A stretch of 64,000 bases of DNA, taken from assembly GCF_026262575.1 (NCBI RefSeq), contig NZ_JAPKFL010000003.1:124001-188000 (forward strand), read 5' to 3'. The DNA is from Streptomyces marinisediminis (GTDB taxonomy: Bacteria > Actinomycetota > Actinomycetes > Streptomycetales > Streptomycetaceae). The notes beneath the pieces are model-generated. The model searched no databases and was not told where the DNA came from. It saw only the letters and a program-made list of their open reading frames with translations. The position numbers and the translations under genes were made by a program. Positions 42,540 to 53,800 of the stretch are shown here, piece after piece (the stretch's first letter is position 1; the number at the start of each line of letters is the position of its first letter).

Positions 42540-42625
42540 CTTCTCGCCCCGCGTCCCACGAGGCCGCCCGAGCCCGGCTCGCGCGCGTCCGACCGGGGGC
42601 TCGCGCCTCAGCCGGGGGCTCGGCC

Positions 42626-43513
42626 CTACAGCAGCACCGCCGTGCGCACCACGCACGCGATGACGAGGGCCACGACGATCAGCGCCGCCGTCCCCCACTG
42701 CACCAGCGCCCGGCGCTCGCGCGGCGCGTGCACCAGGGCGAAGGCGAAAGCGCCGCCGGTGAACAGCCCGCCCAGGTGCGCCTGCCAGGCGATGTTGAAG
42801 CCGGGCAGGAAGGTGATCACCAGGTTGATCGCCAGCAGCACGGCGATCGGACGCATGTCGTAGCGCATGCGGCGCATCAGCACGGCCGTCGCGCCGAACA
42901 GCCCGAAGATCGCGCCGGAGGCGCCCAGCGAGAGCTGGTTCGGCGCCATCAGCAGGTACGTGAGCACGCTGCCGCCCAGCGCGGACAGCAGGTACAGCAC
43001 AGTGAAGCGCAGCCGCCCGAGCGCGGCCTCCAGTGGGGGCCCGAGGAACCACAGCGCCATCATGTTGAGGCCGATGTGCCAGAGCTGCTCGTGCAGGAAC
43101 GCCGAGGTCAGCAGCCGGTACCACTCGCCGTCGGCCACGCCGAGCAGCTCGAAGGTGCCGTCGCCGCCGAAGGCGTACGCGATCATGCCCAGCTCGGTGA
43201 CGAGCTCGCCCCCGGTGGCCAGCACCGCGACGAACAGCGCCACGTTCAGGCCGAGCAGGATCTTGGTGACCAGCTTCGTGTCCCCGACGACCGCCCCGCC
43301 CGCGACCGTGCGCGGCCGCGCCGCGTCCCCGCGGCCGGTGCCCGCGCCGCGCACGCACTGGGGGCACTGGTAGCCGACCGAGGCCGGGATCATGCAGTCC
43401 GGACAGATCGGCCGCTCGCAGCGGGTGCAGCGGATGCCCGTCTCGCGCTCCGGGTGCCGGTAGCAGCCGGGCAGCGTGTGCCGCGGGCCGAGCCCGCCCT
43501 GCTGGTGCTCCAT
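42626..43513 (-). CDS. Rhomboid family intramembrane serine protease with N-terminal zinc-ribbon
   Basis: The protein has 295 residues. Residues about 5-60 have Cys/His pairs (CYRHPERETGIRCTRCERPICPDC, YQCPQC) forming a B-box-like zinc-binding region. The rhomboid domain follows with HIGLNMMALWFLGPPLEAALG, nucleophile Ser in GASGAIFGLFG and catalytic His in WQAHLGGLFTGG, so it should be active. Six to seven membrane helices. ATG 43513 follows GGAAGGG. It is the neighbour of ppiA, as in mycobacterial and Streptomyces genomes; substrates are unknown. Confidence 0.93.
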   Translation of the reverse strand: MEHQQGGLGPRHTLPGCYRHPERETGIRCTRCERPICPDCMIPASVGYQCPQCVRGAGTGRGDAARPRTVAGGAVVGDTKLVTKILLGLNVALFVAVLATGGELVTELGMIAYAFGGDGTFELLGVADGEWYRLLTSAFLHEQLWHIGLNMMALWFLGPPLEAALGRLRFTVLYLLSALGGSVLTYLLMAPNQLSLGASGAIFGLFGATAVLMRRMRYDMRPIAVLLAINLVITFLPGFNIAWQAHLGGLFTGGAFAFALVHAPRERRALVQWGTAALIVVALVIACVVRTAVLL

Positions 43514-43540
43514 CGCTTCCCTTCCGCCGCCGGCCAGAAC

Positions 43541-43573
43541 CCGCCCCACCTGTCATACGGACAGGTGGGGCGG
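43541..43573 (-). terminator. Terminator between ppiA and the rhomboid gene
   Basis: The arms CCGCCCCACCTGTC and GACAGGTGGGGCGG form a perfect 14-bp stem with a 5-base loop. Confidence 0.85.
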
Positions 43574-43641
43574 ACCGTTCCCACGGGCCGGACGGCGTGT
43601 CCGGCCACGCCCTCCGCCTGTCGGCGGCTCGGCGGGGTGAC

Positions 43642-44169
43642 TCAGCGGCGCTCGATCTCCACGGACTCGATCACCACGTCCTGCACCGGGCGGTCCGTGC
43701 GCGGATTGGTCTTGGTGCCCGCGATGGCGTCGACGACCCGCTTGCCGGCGTCGCTCGTCACCTCGCCGAAGATGGTGTGCTTGCCGGTCAGCCAGGTGGT
43801 GGGCGCCACGGTGATGAAGAACTGCGAGCCGTTGGTGCCCGGGCCCGCGTTGGCCATCGCCAGCAGGTAGGGCTTGGTGAAGGCCAGGTCCGGGTGGATC
43901 TCGTCCTTGAACTCGTACCCCGGGCCGCCGGTGCCGTTGCCCAGCGGGTCACCGCCCTGGAGCATGAAGCCGCTGATGACCCGGTGGAAGACCGTGCCGT
44001 CGTACAGCTTCTTCGTCGACTTCTCACCGGTGCCCGGGTGCGTCCACTCCCGGGTGCCCTCGGCGAGCCCGACGAAGTTCCTCACCGTCTCCGGGGCGTG
44101 GTCCGGGAAGAGCTGGACCTCGATGTCGCCCTGGTTCGTCCTCAGGGTGGCGTAGAGCTGCTCGGCCAC
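43642..44169 (-). CDS. ppiA: Cyclophilin-type peptidyl-prolyl cis-trans isomerase
   Basis: A 175-residue cyclophilin with VFHRVISGFMLQGGDP (catalytic Arg in FHRV), the active-site GSQFFITV and WLTGKHTIFGEV. No signal peptide, so it is cytoplasmic. GTG 44169 has GGAAGG upstream. Homologue of mycobacterial PpiA (Rv0009), near gyrA there too. Confidence 0.95.
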   Translation of the reverse strand: MAEQLYATLRTNQGDIEVQLFPDHAPETVRNFVGLAEGTREWTHPGTGEKSTKKLYDGTVFHRVISGFMLQGGDPLGNGTGGPGYEFKDEIHPDLAFTKPYLLAMANAGPGTNGSQFFITVAPTTWLTGKHTIFGEVTSDAGKRVVDAIAGTKTNPRTDRPVQDVVIESVEIERR

Positions 44170-44534
44170 GATCTACCTTCCATAGTCCTTGCTGACGGTC
44201 CCCGATCCTCCCATGGACGCCGCCGCGCCCGGCCGCGAGGCTCGCACCGGAGTGGTGATCGGGCGAAGTCGGGCGGCGATACCGGACCAATCGACCCACT
44301 GTGCGGTGAATCGTGGCATGGTCGCGCACAGGCGCCCGTGCGCGCCCGGGACCCGGGTGTGGGAAGGGCTGCGAAGTGGGTACCCGTGCCCGAAACGTGA
44401 CCCGAACGCCCGCCCGCGCATGCCGAACCCCGCTTCCCCAGGCATGATCTCGATTCGGGCGTAAAGGCGAAGAAGGACCGACGTCTTCCGGGGTACCGCG
44501 CTCCGGACCACGTGCCACCGAGGAGGAGGATCTC
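44170..44534. other. Divergent intergenic region ppiA / DUF5324 gene
   Basis: 365 bp holding both promoters. I see no confident -10/-35 pairs and no RNA gene. Confidence 0.5.
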
Positions 44535-45173
44535 GTGACCCGCAAGGACAGCGTGTGCGCCACCGGCACCGCCAAGGAGAACGTGCGGCACGCCGTGGAC
44601 GTGGTGGGGCCGAAGGCCGCCCTCGCCGCGCGCCAGGCGCAGCACACGGCCCGGGACCAGTACGAGAGCGTGCTGGCGCCGCGCCTCGCGCACGCCCGCA
44701 ACGCGCTGCCGCAGGGCGTGGACGTGGCCGCGACGCGGGTGTCGAAGCAGACCCGGAAGGCCGCCGAGGAGGCGCGCAAGTACGCCGCGCCCCGCCTGGA
44801 GGCCGCCCGGGCGGCGGCGGGCCCGGCGCGGGAGGAGGCCGCCGACCGCTACGCCGCGGCGCTCGCGGGGCTGCGCGGCCAGGTCACGGCGGCCCAGGTG
44901 GCGAAGCTGCACAAGAAGCGGGTGCGGCGCGCGCGCACCGGCCGGGCGGTCAAGAAGCTCGCGGTGCTCGGCCTCGTCGGCGCCGCTGTGACGGCCGCCT
45001 GGAAGTGGTGGGACAAGCAGGCCAACCCGGACTGGCTGGTCGAGCCGCCCGCCCCCACGGACGTCTCCGAGCCCTCCATGACGGCGTCGGCCGCCGGGAG
45101 CGACCTGCTCGAAGACCCCGAGGTCGAGGCCAAGCGGGCCGAGGCGGAGTCCTCCGAGGACGACAACCGGTAG
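44535..45173 (+). CDS. DUF5324 family protein
   Basis: A 212-residue protein, helical and Ala-rich (ARQAQHTARDQYESVLAPRLAHARNALPQGVDVAATRVSKQTRKAAEEARKY). It has a basic stretch (HKKRVRRARTGRAVKK), one hydrophobic segment (LAVLGLVGAAVTAAWKWWDK) and an acidic tail. GAGGAGGAGG precedes GTG 44535. Conserved next to ppiA in Streptomyces; function unknown. A 16-bp stem hairpin follows. Confidence 0.88.
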   Translation: MTRKDSVCATGTAKENVRHAVDVVGPKAALAARQAQHTARDQYESVLAPRLAHARNALPQGVDVAATRVSKQTRKAAEEARKYAAPRLEAARAAAGPAREEAADRYAAALAGLRGQVTAAQVAKLHKKRVRRARTGRAVKKLAVLGLVGAAVTAAWKWWDKQANPDWLVEPPAPTDVSEPSMTASAAGSDLLEDPEVEAKRAEAESSEDDNR

Positions 45174-45522
45174 CGGCCGCACCCCACGCCGTGGCCGACG
45201 TGAGGGCCGGGCCCACCCCGCGGTGAGCCCGGCCCTCACGTCCGTCGTGACACCACCCCGGGCGGCCGCCCCGCGCGTGCCGCGCTCGCGGTACCCGGCC
45301 ACCGGCAACAGGCCACCGCCCGTCAGCCCCGGCCCCGTAGCGGGGCAGAGCCGCCGGGCGCCGGGCGGTCAGCCAACCGGGGCGGACCGCCCGGCGGCCA
45401 CAGGCCGCCAGACGGCGGCCGGCCCGTGGCGGACGGCGGTCAGCCGCCGGGGGCCGCACGCCGCACGCCGTCCGGTGGCGCCGCGCCACGGCCGTCAGCC
45501 GTCAGCCGTCAGCCGTCAGCCG
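45174..45522. other. DUF5324-pknB convergent intergenic region
   Basis: 349 bp with the hairpin at 45197-45242 and the CCGTCAG heptamer array at 45492-45526. No gene is supported. Confidence 0.6.
45197..45242. terminator. Terminator between convergent DUF5324 and pknB genes
   Basis: A 16-bp perfect stem (GACGTGAGGGCCGGGC at 45197-45212 with its complement at 45227-45242) and a 14-base loop. Confidence 0.8.

Positions 45523-45526
<4 letters not shown>
45492..45526. repeat. Five tandem CCGTCAG heptamers at the 3' end of pknB
   Basis: Perfect 7-bp units start at 45492, 45499, 45506, 45513 and 45520. The pknB stop codon (TGA on the minus strand, 45523-45525) lies inside the last unit. Confidence 0.9.
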
Positions 45527-47547
<2,021 letters not shown>

Positions 47548-47677
47548 ATCTCCAGCCCTCTCCGTTCGTCCGGGCCACACCGGTGTGGGGCCCGGCGGCG
47601 TGCTGCTCGCCATACCGTACCTGCCGGGTGGGGGCGCTCCGGACGGTGTCCGGGCGCCCGGTCGCGGCCGCGCACGG

Positions 47678-49129
47678 TCAGCTCCGGCCGTCCAGGACGG
47701 CCCGCATGACGTCCTTCGCGATCGGCGCGGCCAGCCCGCCGCCCGAGATCTCGTCGCGCTGGGCGTTGCTGTCCTCGACCACCACCGCGACCGCGACGGG
47801 TGAGCCGCCGTCCGTCATGGCGTAGGAGATGAACCACGCGTAGGGGCTCTCGCTGTTGTCCACGCCACGCTGGGCGGTGCCGGTCTTGCCGCCCACGGTG
47901 ACGCCGTCGAGCCGGCCGTTGGTTCCCGTGCCGTTCTCGACGACGTTCTCCATCATGTCCTGGAGCTTGCCGGCGTTGGTCGCGGACAGCGGCTGGCCGA
48001 GCTCCTCCGGCTCGGTCTGCTCCACGACGCTGCGCGGGCCCTCCAGGCGGTCCACCATGTAGGGCTTCATCAGCTTGCCGTCGTTGGCGATGGCGGCGGT
48101 GACCATGGCCATCTGGAGCGGCGTCGCCCGGTTGGAGGCCTGCCCGATGCCGGCCTGCGCGTTCTGCGGCTGGTTGTCCTCGGGGTAGACGCTCTCGGCG
48201 CTGCGGATCGGTACGAAGTGCTCGGTGTTGTAGCCGAACTTCTCGGCCACCTCGATCATCTTCTCGTTGCCCAGCTCGTGGCTGATCCCGGCGAAGGTGG
48301 CGTTGCAGGAGTACTGGAGCGCGACCTTCAGCGTCGCGTCGTCGCACGGCGGGCTGCCGTAGTTGCTCAGGGTGTCGGTGGACTGCGGGAGCTGGTACGG
48401 GTCCTCGATGCCGGAGGGCTTGTCGATGTCGTAGCGGCCGCTCTCCAGCGCCGCCGCCGCGGTGACCACCTTGAACGTCGAGCCCGGCGGGTAGGTCTCG
48501 CGCAGCGCCCGGTTCAGCATGGGCTTGTCCGGGTCGTCGTTGAGCGCGACCCACTTCTTCTCGTCCTCCTTGGAGTTGCCCGCGATGGCGGACGGGTCGT
48601 AGGAGGGGGTGCTGGCCAGGGCGAGGATGGCGCCGGTCTGCGGGTCGATCGCCGCGACGGCGCCCTTCTTGTCGCCGAGCCCCTCGAACGCCGCGCGCTG
48701 GGCCTCGGCGTTCAGGGTGGTGACGACGTTGCCGCCCTCCATCGGCTTGCCGGTGAGCATGTCGATGGTGCGGTTGAAGAACAGCCGGTCGTCGGTGCCG
48801 GTGAGGAACTCGTCGTAGACGCCCTCCAGCATCGAGGTGCCGAACGCCTGGGACGCGCGCCCGGTGACCGGCGCCCACACGGGGCCGTTCTTGTGGGTGC
48901 GCTTGTACTGGTAGTCGCTGCCGTCGGTCTCGGTGGAGCCGGTGACCGCCTTGCCCTCGACGATGATGTCGCCGCGCGGGTGCGCGTAGCGCTCGACGGC
49001 GACGCGCCGGTTGCGGTCGTCGCTCTGGAGCTCGTCGGCCTGCACGAACTGCACCCAGTTGACCCGCACCAGCAGGGCCATGATCAGGATGCCGCAGAAG
49101 ACGGCGATCCTGCGGAGCGGCTTGTTCAC
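47678..49129 (-). CDS. pbpA: Class B penicillin-binding protein PbpA
   Basis: A 483-residue transpeptidase. N-terminal helix NKPLRRIAVFCGILIMALLVRVNWVQFV, dimerisation region, then the catalytic domain with SxxK motif PGSTFKVV, SxN motif QYSCNATF and KTG motif GGKTGTAQRG. It cross-links peptidoglycan with its RodA/FtsW partner. GTG 49129 overlaps the rodA stop by 4 bp (49126-49129), giving tight coupling. Confidence 0.95.
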   Translation of the reverse strand: MNKPLRRIAVFCGILIMALLVRVNWVQFVQADELQSDDRNRRVAVERYAHPRGDIIVEGKAVTGSTETDGSDYQYKRTHKNGPVWAPVTGRASQAFGTSMLEGVYDEFLTGTDDRLFFNRTIDMLTGKPMEGGNVVTTLNAEAQRAAFEGLGDKKGAVAAIDPQTGAILALASTPSYDPSAIAGNSKEDEKKWVALNDDPDKPMLNRALRETYPPGSTFKVVTAAAALESGRYDIDKPSGIEDPYQLPQSTDTLSNYGSPPCDDATLKVALQYSCNATFAGISHELGNEKMIEVAEKFGYNTEHFVPIRSAESVYPEDNQPQNAQAGIGQASNRATPLQMAMVTAAIANDGKLMKPYMVDRLEGPRSVVEQTEPEELGQPLSATNAGKLQDMMENVVENGTGTNGRLDGVTVGGKTGTAQRGVDNSESPYAWFISYAMTDGGSPVAVAVVVEDSNAQRDEISGGGLAAPIAKDVMRAVLDGRS

Positions 49130-50517
49130 GGCCTCACCACCTGGGTCATCTCGACGTCGGGACTGGGCGCGGGGGCCGGCGCCGGGCGGCGCGCGGTGTC
49201 GCTGATCCGCAGCAGGATGGCGAACAGCGCCCAGTTGGCGATGACCGAGGAACCGCCCTGCGCGAGGAAGGGCATCGTCATGCCGGTCAGCGGAATGAGT
49301 GCGGTGACGCCGCCGGCGACGACGAACACCTGGATCGCGAAGGCGCCGGACAGGCCGACGGCCAGCAGCTTGCCGAACGGGTCCCGGGCGGCCAGCGCCG
49401 TGCGGATGCCGCGCTCGATGAGCAGCCCGTACAGCAGCAGGATCGCCATCATGCCGGTCAGGCCCAGCTCCTCGCCGACGGTGGCGAGGATGTAGTCGCT
49501 CTTGACGGCGATGCCGCCGATGAAGCGCGAGTAGCCCTCGCCGAGCCCGGAGCCGAACAGGCCGCCGGAGCCGAAGGCGTACATCACCTGCGCGGTCTCG
49601 GTCACGTTGCCGTTGACCGTTTCCAGCGGGTTGAGCCAGTTGTGCACGCGGCTGGCGACGTGGCTGTTGAAGGAGGCCACGAACACCGCGCCGGCCGCGG
49701 ACAGCAGCAGGCCGAACAGGATCCAGCTCGTGCGCTCGGTGGCGACGTAGAGCATCACCACGAACATGCCGAAGAACAGCAGCGAGGTGCCCAGGTCGGT
49801 CTCGAAGACCAGGATGAGCAGGCTGAGCGCCCAGATCGCCAGGATCGGGCCCAGGTCGCGTCCGCGCGGCAGGTAGATGCCGAGGAACCGGCGGCTGGCG
49901 AGGGCGAGCGCGTCCCGCTTGACCATGAGGTAGCCGGCGAAGAAGACGGTGATGATGATCTTCGCGAACTCGCCGGGCTGGAGCGAGCCGACGCCGGGGA
50001 TCGTCACCCAGATCTTCGCGCCGTTGACGGCCGGGAAGAACATCGGCAGCGCCAGCAGCACGATGGCCGCGGCCATCGAGATGTAGGTGTAGCGCTGGAG
50101 GATGCGGTGGTCCTTGAGGAACACCAGCACCGCCAGGAACAGGGCGACGCCGACGGCCGACCACATGAGCTGGCCGGGTGCCGCGTTCAGCGGTTCCACG
50201 CGCGGTTCCTGGTCGAGCCGCCAGATCAGCACCAGGCCGAGCCCGTTGAGCAGGGTGCAGATAGGCAGGATCAGCGGGTCGGCGTAGGGGGCGAACTTGC
50301 GCACCAGCAGGTGGGCGACGGCCGCCAGCAGCCCGAGCCCGAGCCCGTACCCGACCATCCCGGCCGGCAGTGAGCCGTTCTTGGCCAGGCCGACGTTTGC
50401 GTAGGCGAAGACGGGGATGACGACGGCGAAGGCGAGCAGCGCGAGCTCGGTGTTGCGGCGGGACGGCAGTCCGCCGGCGGAGACCGTGCTCGTGCCTCCG
50501 GTGGTGTTGGTGCTCAT
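49126..50517 (-). CDS. rodA: SEDS glycosyltransferase RodA/FtsW
   Basis: A 463-residue SEDS polymerase with about 10-12 helices. Family marks include GAKIWVTIPGVGSLQPGEFAKI (catalytic-loop region), LVFETDLGTSLLFFGMF, and GVTALIPLTGMTMPFLAQGGSSVIANWALFAILLRIS near the C-terminus. It polymerises glycan strands with PbpA. It starts 13 bp after pstP ends. Confidence 0.95.
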   Translation of the reverse strand: MSTNTTGGTSTVSAGGLPSRRNTELALLAFAVVIPVFAYANVGLAKNGSLPAGMVGYGLGLGLLAAVAHLLVRKFAPYADPLILPICTLLNGLGLVLIWRLDQEPRVEPLNAAPGQLMWSAVGVALFLAVLVFLKDHRILQRYTYISMAAAIVLLALPMFFPAVNGAKIWVTIPGVGSLQPGEFAKIIITVFFAGYLMVKRDALALASRRFLGIYLPRGRDLGPILAIWALSLLILVFETDLGTSLLFFGMFVVMLYVATERTSWILFGLLLSAAGAVFVASFNSHVASRVHNWLNPLETVNGNVTETAQVMYAFGSGGLFGSGLGEGYSRFIGGIAVKSDYILATVGEELGLTGMMAILLLYGLLIERGIRTALAARDPFGKLLAVGLSGAFAIQVFVVAGGVTALIPLTGMTMPFLAQGGSSVIANWALFAILLRISDTARRPAPAPAPSPDVEMTQVVRP

Positions 50518-50530
50518 CGGTTCAGGCCCC

Positions 50531-52066
50531 TCACGGCGTCCGGCACATCTTGGCGAGCCGCTTCTGCTCGTCGGTCAGCACGGGGCCGGAGTCCGGGTTG
50601 CGCGGATCGTTCGGGTCGTCGGCGGGCGGGTCGGCGGGCGTGGCGGCACCGCCGTCCTGGTCCCCCGCGCCCGGCTGGCGCTCGTCGGCCTCCCGGGTGG
50701 CCCGGTCGGCTGCCGCCTGCTGGTTCGCGACGATCTCGCACACCTCGGCCTGGTCGCCCAGCTCCTCGATCTTGTCCTGGGCCTGGTCGAGACTGCCCAT
50801 GGAGATGGTGTCCTTGACCTGGTTGCGCTGGTAGACCGGCAGGTACTTGAGTTCGATCCCGGTGCTCTCCTTGACCTCCCCCAGCTCCAGCGGGCCGAGC
50901 TTCTGGTTCAGGCCCTGGTAGAGCGCGACGGTCTCACCCTGCGCACCGACGTAGTACTGCTCCCGCGTCCACTTCCACGTCGCGTACAGCCCCGCGCCGA
51001 GCAGGCCGAGCGCCAGGACGACGAGCAGGCCGCGCTTGACCCAGCCGCCGCGCCCGCGGGGCTTGCGGAAGCCCTCGTCCTCCGGCGCGTACGGCTCGCC
51101 GGGGCCGGGCCGCCCCGCCTCCGGGGAGCCGGGTCCGCCGGGGGCCGGGCCGCTGCCGGGCGGGCCGAAGCCCTCCGGTCCGCCCGCGCCGGGCTGCTGC
51201 TGCGGCACCGAGCGGCTCAGCTCCGCCGCGCGCGAGGCCGGGGTGGTGGGCGCGTCGGCACCGCCGGGCGGGTTCTGCGTCTCGGCGACGGCGCCGACCA
51301 CGACGGGGGTGTCGTTGAGCTGGCGGGCCAGGGTGTCGTTGCCGTCGACGTGGAGGACGTCCGCGACGATCACCGTGATGTTGTCCGGGCCGCCGCCGCG
51401 CAGCGCGAGCTGGATCAGCTCCTCGACCGCCTCGTGCGGGCCCTGGTGGGCGCCGAGCGTCTCCTCCATCGTCTGGTGGCTGACGACGCCGGAGAGGCCG
51501 TCGGAGCAGATCAGGTAGCGGTCACCGGAGCGCACCTCGCGGATCGACAGGTCGGGCTCGACCCGGTCGCCGCTGCCCAGGGCCCGCATCAGCAGCGAGC
51601 GCTGGGGGTGGGTGGTGGCCTCCTCCTCGGTGATCCGTCCCTCGTCCACCAGCCGCTGCACCCAGGTGTGGTCCTGCGTGATCTGGGACAGGACGCCGTC
51701 GCGCAGCAGGTAGGCGCGGCTGTCGCCGACGTGCACCAGGCCCAGGCGCTGGCCCGTCCACAGCAGCGCGGTGAGCGTGGTGCCCATGCCTTCGAGCTGC
51801 GGGTCGTCCTCGACCATGGCGCGCAACTGCTCGTTGGCGCGCTGCACGGCCTCGCCGAGCGAGGTGAGGACGTCGGAGCCGGGCACGTCCTCGTCGAGCT
51901 GGACGATGGTGGAGATCACCTCGGAGCTGGCGACCTCGCCGGCCGCCTGGCCGCCCATCCCGTCGGCGACCGCCAGCAGGCGGGGACCGGCGTAACCGGA
52001 GTCCTCGTTGTGGTCGCGGATCATGCCGTCGTGGCTTCCGGCGGCGAAACGCAGTGCCAGACTCAT
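50531..52066 (-). CDS. pstP: PP2C-family serine/threonine phosphatase PstP
   Basis: The protein has 511 residues. The PP2C domain is about 1-240 with metal-binding motifs DHNEDSGY, VADGMGGQAAGEVAS, LVHVGDSRAYLLR, YLICSDGLSGVV and GGGPDNITVIV. A Pro/Gly-rich stretch, a membrane helix (GLLVVLALGLLGAGLYATWKW) and an extracellular domain of about 160 residues follow. It dephosphorylates PknB and its targets. ATG 52066 (MSLALRF, with GAGG upstream) is chosen; GTG 52102 and ATG 52096 are in-frame alternatives, the first with GGAGGGG upstream. Confidence 0.94.
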   Translation of the reverse strand: MSLALRFAAGSHDGMIRDHNEDSGYAGPRLLAVADGMGGQAAGEVASSEVISTIVQLDEDVPGSDVLTSLGEAVQRANEQLRAMVEDDPQLEGMGTTLTALLWTGQRLGLVHVGDSRAYLLRDGVLSQITQDHTWVQRLVDEGRITEEEATTHPQRSLLMRALGSGDRVEPDLSIREVRSGDRYLICSDGLSGVVSHQTMEETLGAHQGPHEAVEELIQLALRGGGPDNITVIVADVLHVDGNDTLARQLNDTPVVVGAVAETQNPPGGADAPTTPASRAAELSRSVPQQQPGAGGPEGFGPPGSGPAPGGPGSPEAGRPGPGEPYAPEDEGFRKPRGRGGWVKRGLLVVLALGLLGAGLYATWKWTREQYYVGAQGETVALYQGLNQKLGPLELGEVKESTGIELKYLPVYQRNQVKDTISMGSLDQAQDKIEELGDQAEVCEIVANQQAAADRATREADERQPGAGDQDGGAATPADPPADDPNDPRNPDSGPVLTDEQKRLAKMCRTP

Positions 52067-52128
52067 GCGCACCTCGCCCGTCGGCTCCGGATACATCCGC
52101 ACGGTGCCCCTCCGGTCGTCATGTTCGT

Positions 52129-52635
52129 CTACTTCCGCAGCTCGATGACCGTCTTGCCGATGCGGATCGGCGCTCCGGGCGGAATCGGCGTCGGTGTGGT
52201 GAGTCGGTTCCGGTCCAGGTAGGTGCCGTTGGTGGAGCCGAGGTCCTCCACGATCCACTGGCCGTCCCGGTCCGGGTAGATCCTGGCATGCCGGCTGGAC
52301 GCGTAGTCGTCGTCCAGCACGATCGTCGAGTCGTGGGCGCGGCCCAGGGTGATCGTCTGGCCCTGCAGGGCGACCGTCGTGCCGGTGAGCGAGCCCTCGG
52401 ACACCACGAGTTTGGTCGGGGCGCCCCTGCGGCCGCGGCCGCCCCGGCCCGCGGGGGCCGGCTGCTGCGGCGGGCGGGCCGCCGGACGCTCCGGGCGCCC
52501 CGGCCGCGCCGCGGTGCGCTGGGTGACCCGGGTGCCGAACAGGTCGCTGCGGATGACCTGCACGGCCACGATGACGAACAGCCACAGTACGGCGAGAAAA
52601 CCCAGCCGCATGACCGTCAGGGTCAGCTCTGACAT
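52129..52635 (-). CDS. fhaB: FHA-domain membrane protein FhaB (FipA)
   Basis: A 168-residue protein: an N-terminal helix (LTLTVMRLGFLAVLWLFVIVAVQVI), a Gly/Arg/Pro linker, and an FHA domain (about 85-165) with ITLGRAHDSTIVL, the phospho-Thr-binding SSRHARIY and DLGSTNGTYLDRNRL. It recognises PknB-phosphorylated proteins at the membrane. It lies 10 bp after fhaA. Confidence 0.94.
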   Translation of the reverse strand: MSELTLTVMRLGFLAVLWLFVIVAVQVIRSDLFGTRVTQRTAARPGRPERPAARPPQQPAPAGRGGRGRRGAPTKLVVSEGSLTGTTVALQGQTITLGRAHDSTIVLDDDYASSRHARIYPDRDGQWIVEDLGSTNGTYLDRNRLTTPTPIPPGAPIRIGKTVIELRK

Positions 52636-52645
52636 TGCCCCCGCT

Positions 52646-53446
52646 TCACCCTTCGGCTTGCCGGTAGATGATCGTCGTGCTGCCCACGACGATCCGTGAG
52701 CCGTCGCGGAGCGTAGCGTGCGTCGTGCGCTGCCCGTCCACCACGATGCCGTTCGTCGACCCCAGGTCCTGCACCGTGACCGTCGGGCCGGTGCGGATCT
52801 CGCAGTGCTTGCGCGAGACGCCCGGGTCGTCGATGCGCACGTCGGCCTCCGTCGAGCGGCCCAGCACGAGGGTGGAGCGGGCGATCTGGTGCCGCGTGCC
52901 GTTGATCTCGATCCAGCGCCTGACCTGGTTCGCGGCCATCGGCCCGGGGGCGCCGTCCGGCGGCGGAGGCGCACCGCCCGGACCCCAGGCGGGCGGTGCG
53001 GGGCGGGGCGAGCCGCCGGGCATCGGCGGGACGCCGCCGGGCCGGCCGTCGGGCGGCGGGGGCTGGGAGCTGCTCGCGGCCAGCGTGCGGCTGCGCACCC
53101 GGTACAGGCCGGTGTCCAGGTCCTCGGCCTTCTCCAGATGCACCTTGACGGAGCCCATGAAGGTGTAGCGCTGCTGCTTGGCGTAGTCGCGCACCATTCC
53201 CGACAGCTCGTCGCCGAGCTGGCCCGCGTAGGGGCTGAGCCGCTCGTGGTCGGGGGCGGAGAGTTCCACGACGAAGTCGTTCGGGACGACGGTGCGGTCC
53301 CGGTTCCAGATGGTGGCGTTGTTGTCGCACTCGCGCTGGAGGGCGCCGGCGATCTCCACCGGCTGGACCTCGGACTTGAACACCTTGGCGAAGGTGCCGT
53401 TGACGAGACCTTCGAGTCGCTGCTCGAAGCGCTTCAGAACTCCCAC
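52646..53446 (-). CDS. fhaA: FHA-domain protein FhaA with N-terminal DUF3662 domain
   Basis: A 266-residue protein. DUF3662 is at about 1-125 (VGVLKRFEQRLEGLVNGTFAKVFKSEVQPVEIAGALQRE). A Pro/Gly linker follows, then the FHA domain (STLVLGRSTEADVRIDDPGVSRKHCEI, DLGSTNGIVVDGQRT). In mycobacteria FhaA binds the phosphorylated MviN pseudokinase; here the pseudokinase is the separate protein at 6072. GTG 53446 has GAAGGAGGTG upstream. It is the first gene of the operon. Confidence 0.95.
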   Translation of the reverse strand: MGVLKRFEQRLEGLVNGTFAKVFKSEVQPVEIAGALQRECDNNATIWNRDRTVVPNDFVVELSAPDHERLSPYAGQLGDELSGMVRDYAKQQRYTFMGSVKVHLEKAEDLDTGLYRVRSRTLAASSSQPPPPDGRPGGVPPMPGGSPRPAPPAWGPGGAPPPPDGAPGPMAANQVRRWIEINGTRHQIARSTLVLGRSTEADVRIDDPGVSRKHCEIRTGPTVTVQDLGSTNGIVVDGQRTTHATLRDGSRIVVGSTTIIYRQAEG

Positions 53447-53800
53447 GGTGCACCTCCTTCCCAACTTACGGTGTCGTAGTGCGCCACTACCCCGCGCAGG
53501 GCACAGCGACCGGTACTGCTTACTGATCGTATCCACGCGTCGGCCGGAGAGCTGGTTCCGCTTGCCCGACCGGTGCCCGGGTGTCACCTCTCACAAGCAT
53601 CGTGCCCGCCGAATCGTTCCCCCGGATCGTAGAGGCGTCTCCCCGTCAGTGTCCCCCAACGGCGGCGGAGCCGGGGCCGCCGTCGGGGATGTGAGAGCAC
53701 CGCCGGCAGCGTGCTAGTCTTCTGGGTGTCGGCAGGGAGCGGACGCGAACCGCCCGGAGAAACGGGTGAGGGAGCGAACATCCTGACGACAGCACCCATG
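53447..53800. other. fhaA-tRNA-Leu divergent intergenic region
   Basis: 354 bp containing the fhaA operon promoter (-) and the tRNA-Leu promoter (+). A TAGTCT near 53712 resembles a -10 box for the tRNA, but the -35 is not clear. Nothing else is recognised. Confidence 0.5.

Larger units (their letters stand above)
42012..42625. other. crgA-rhomboid intergenic region with hairpin and a DnaA-box cluster
   Basis: This is 614 bp between convergent genes. A terminator-like hairpin (GGGGCACCG/CGGTGCCCC) lies at 42058-42080. Four DnaA boxes follow between 42351 and 42539. No gene is supported. Confidence 0.75.
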
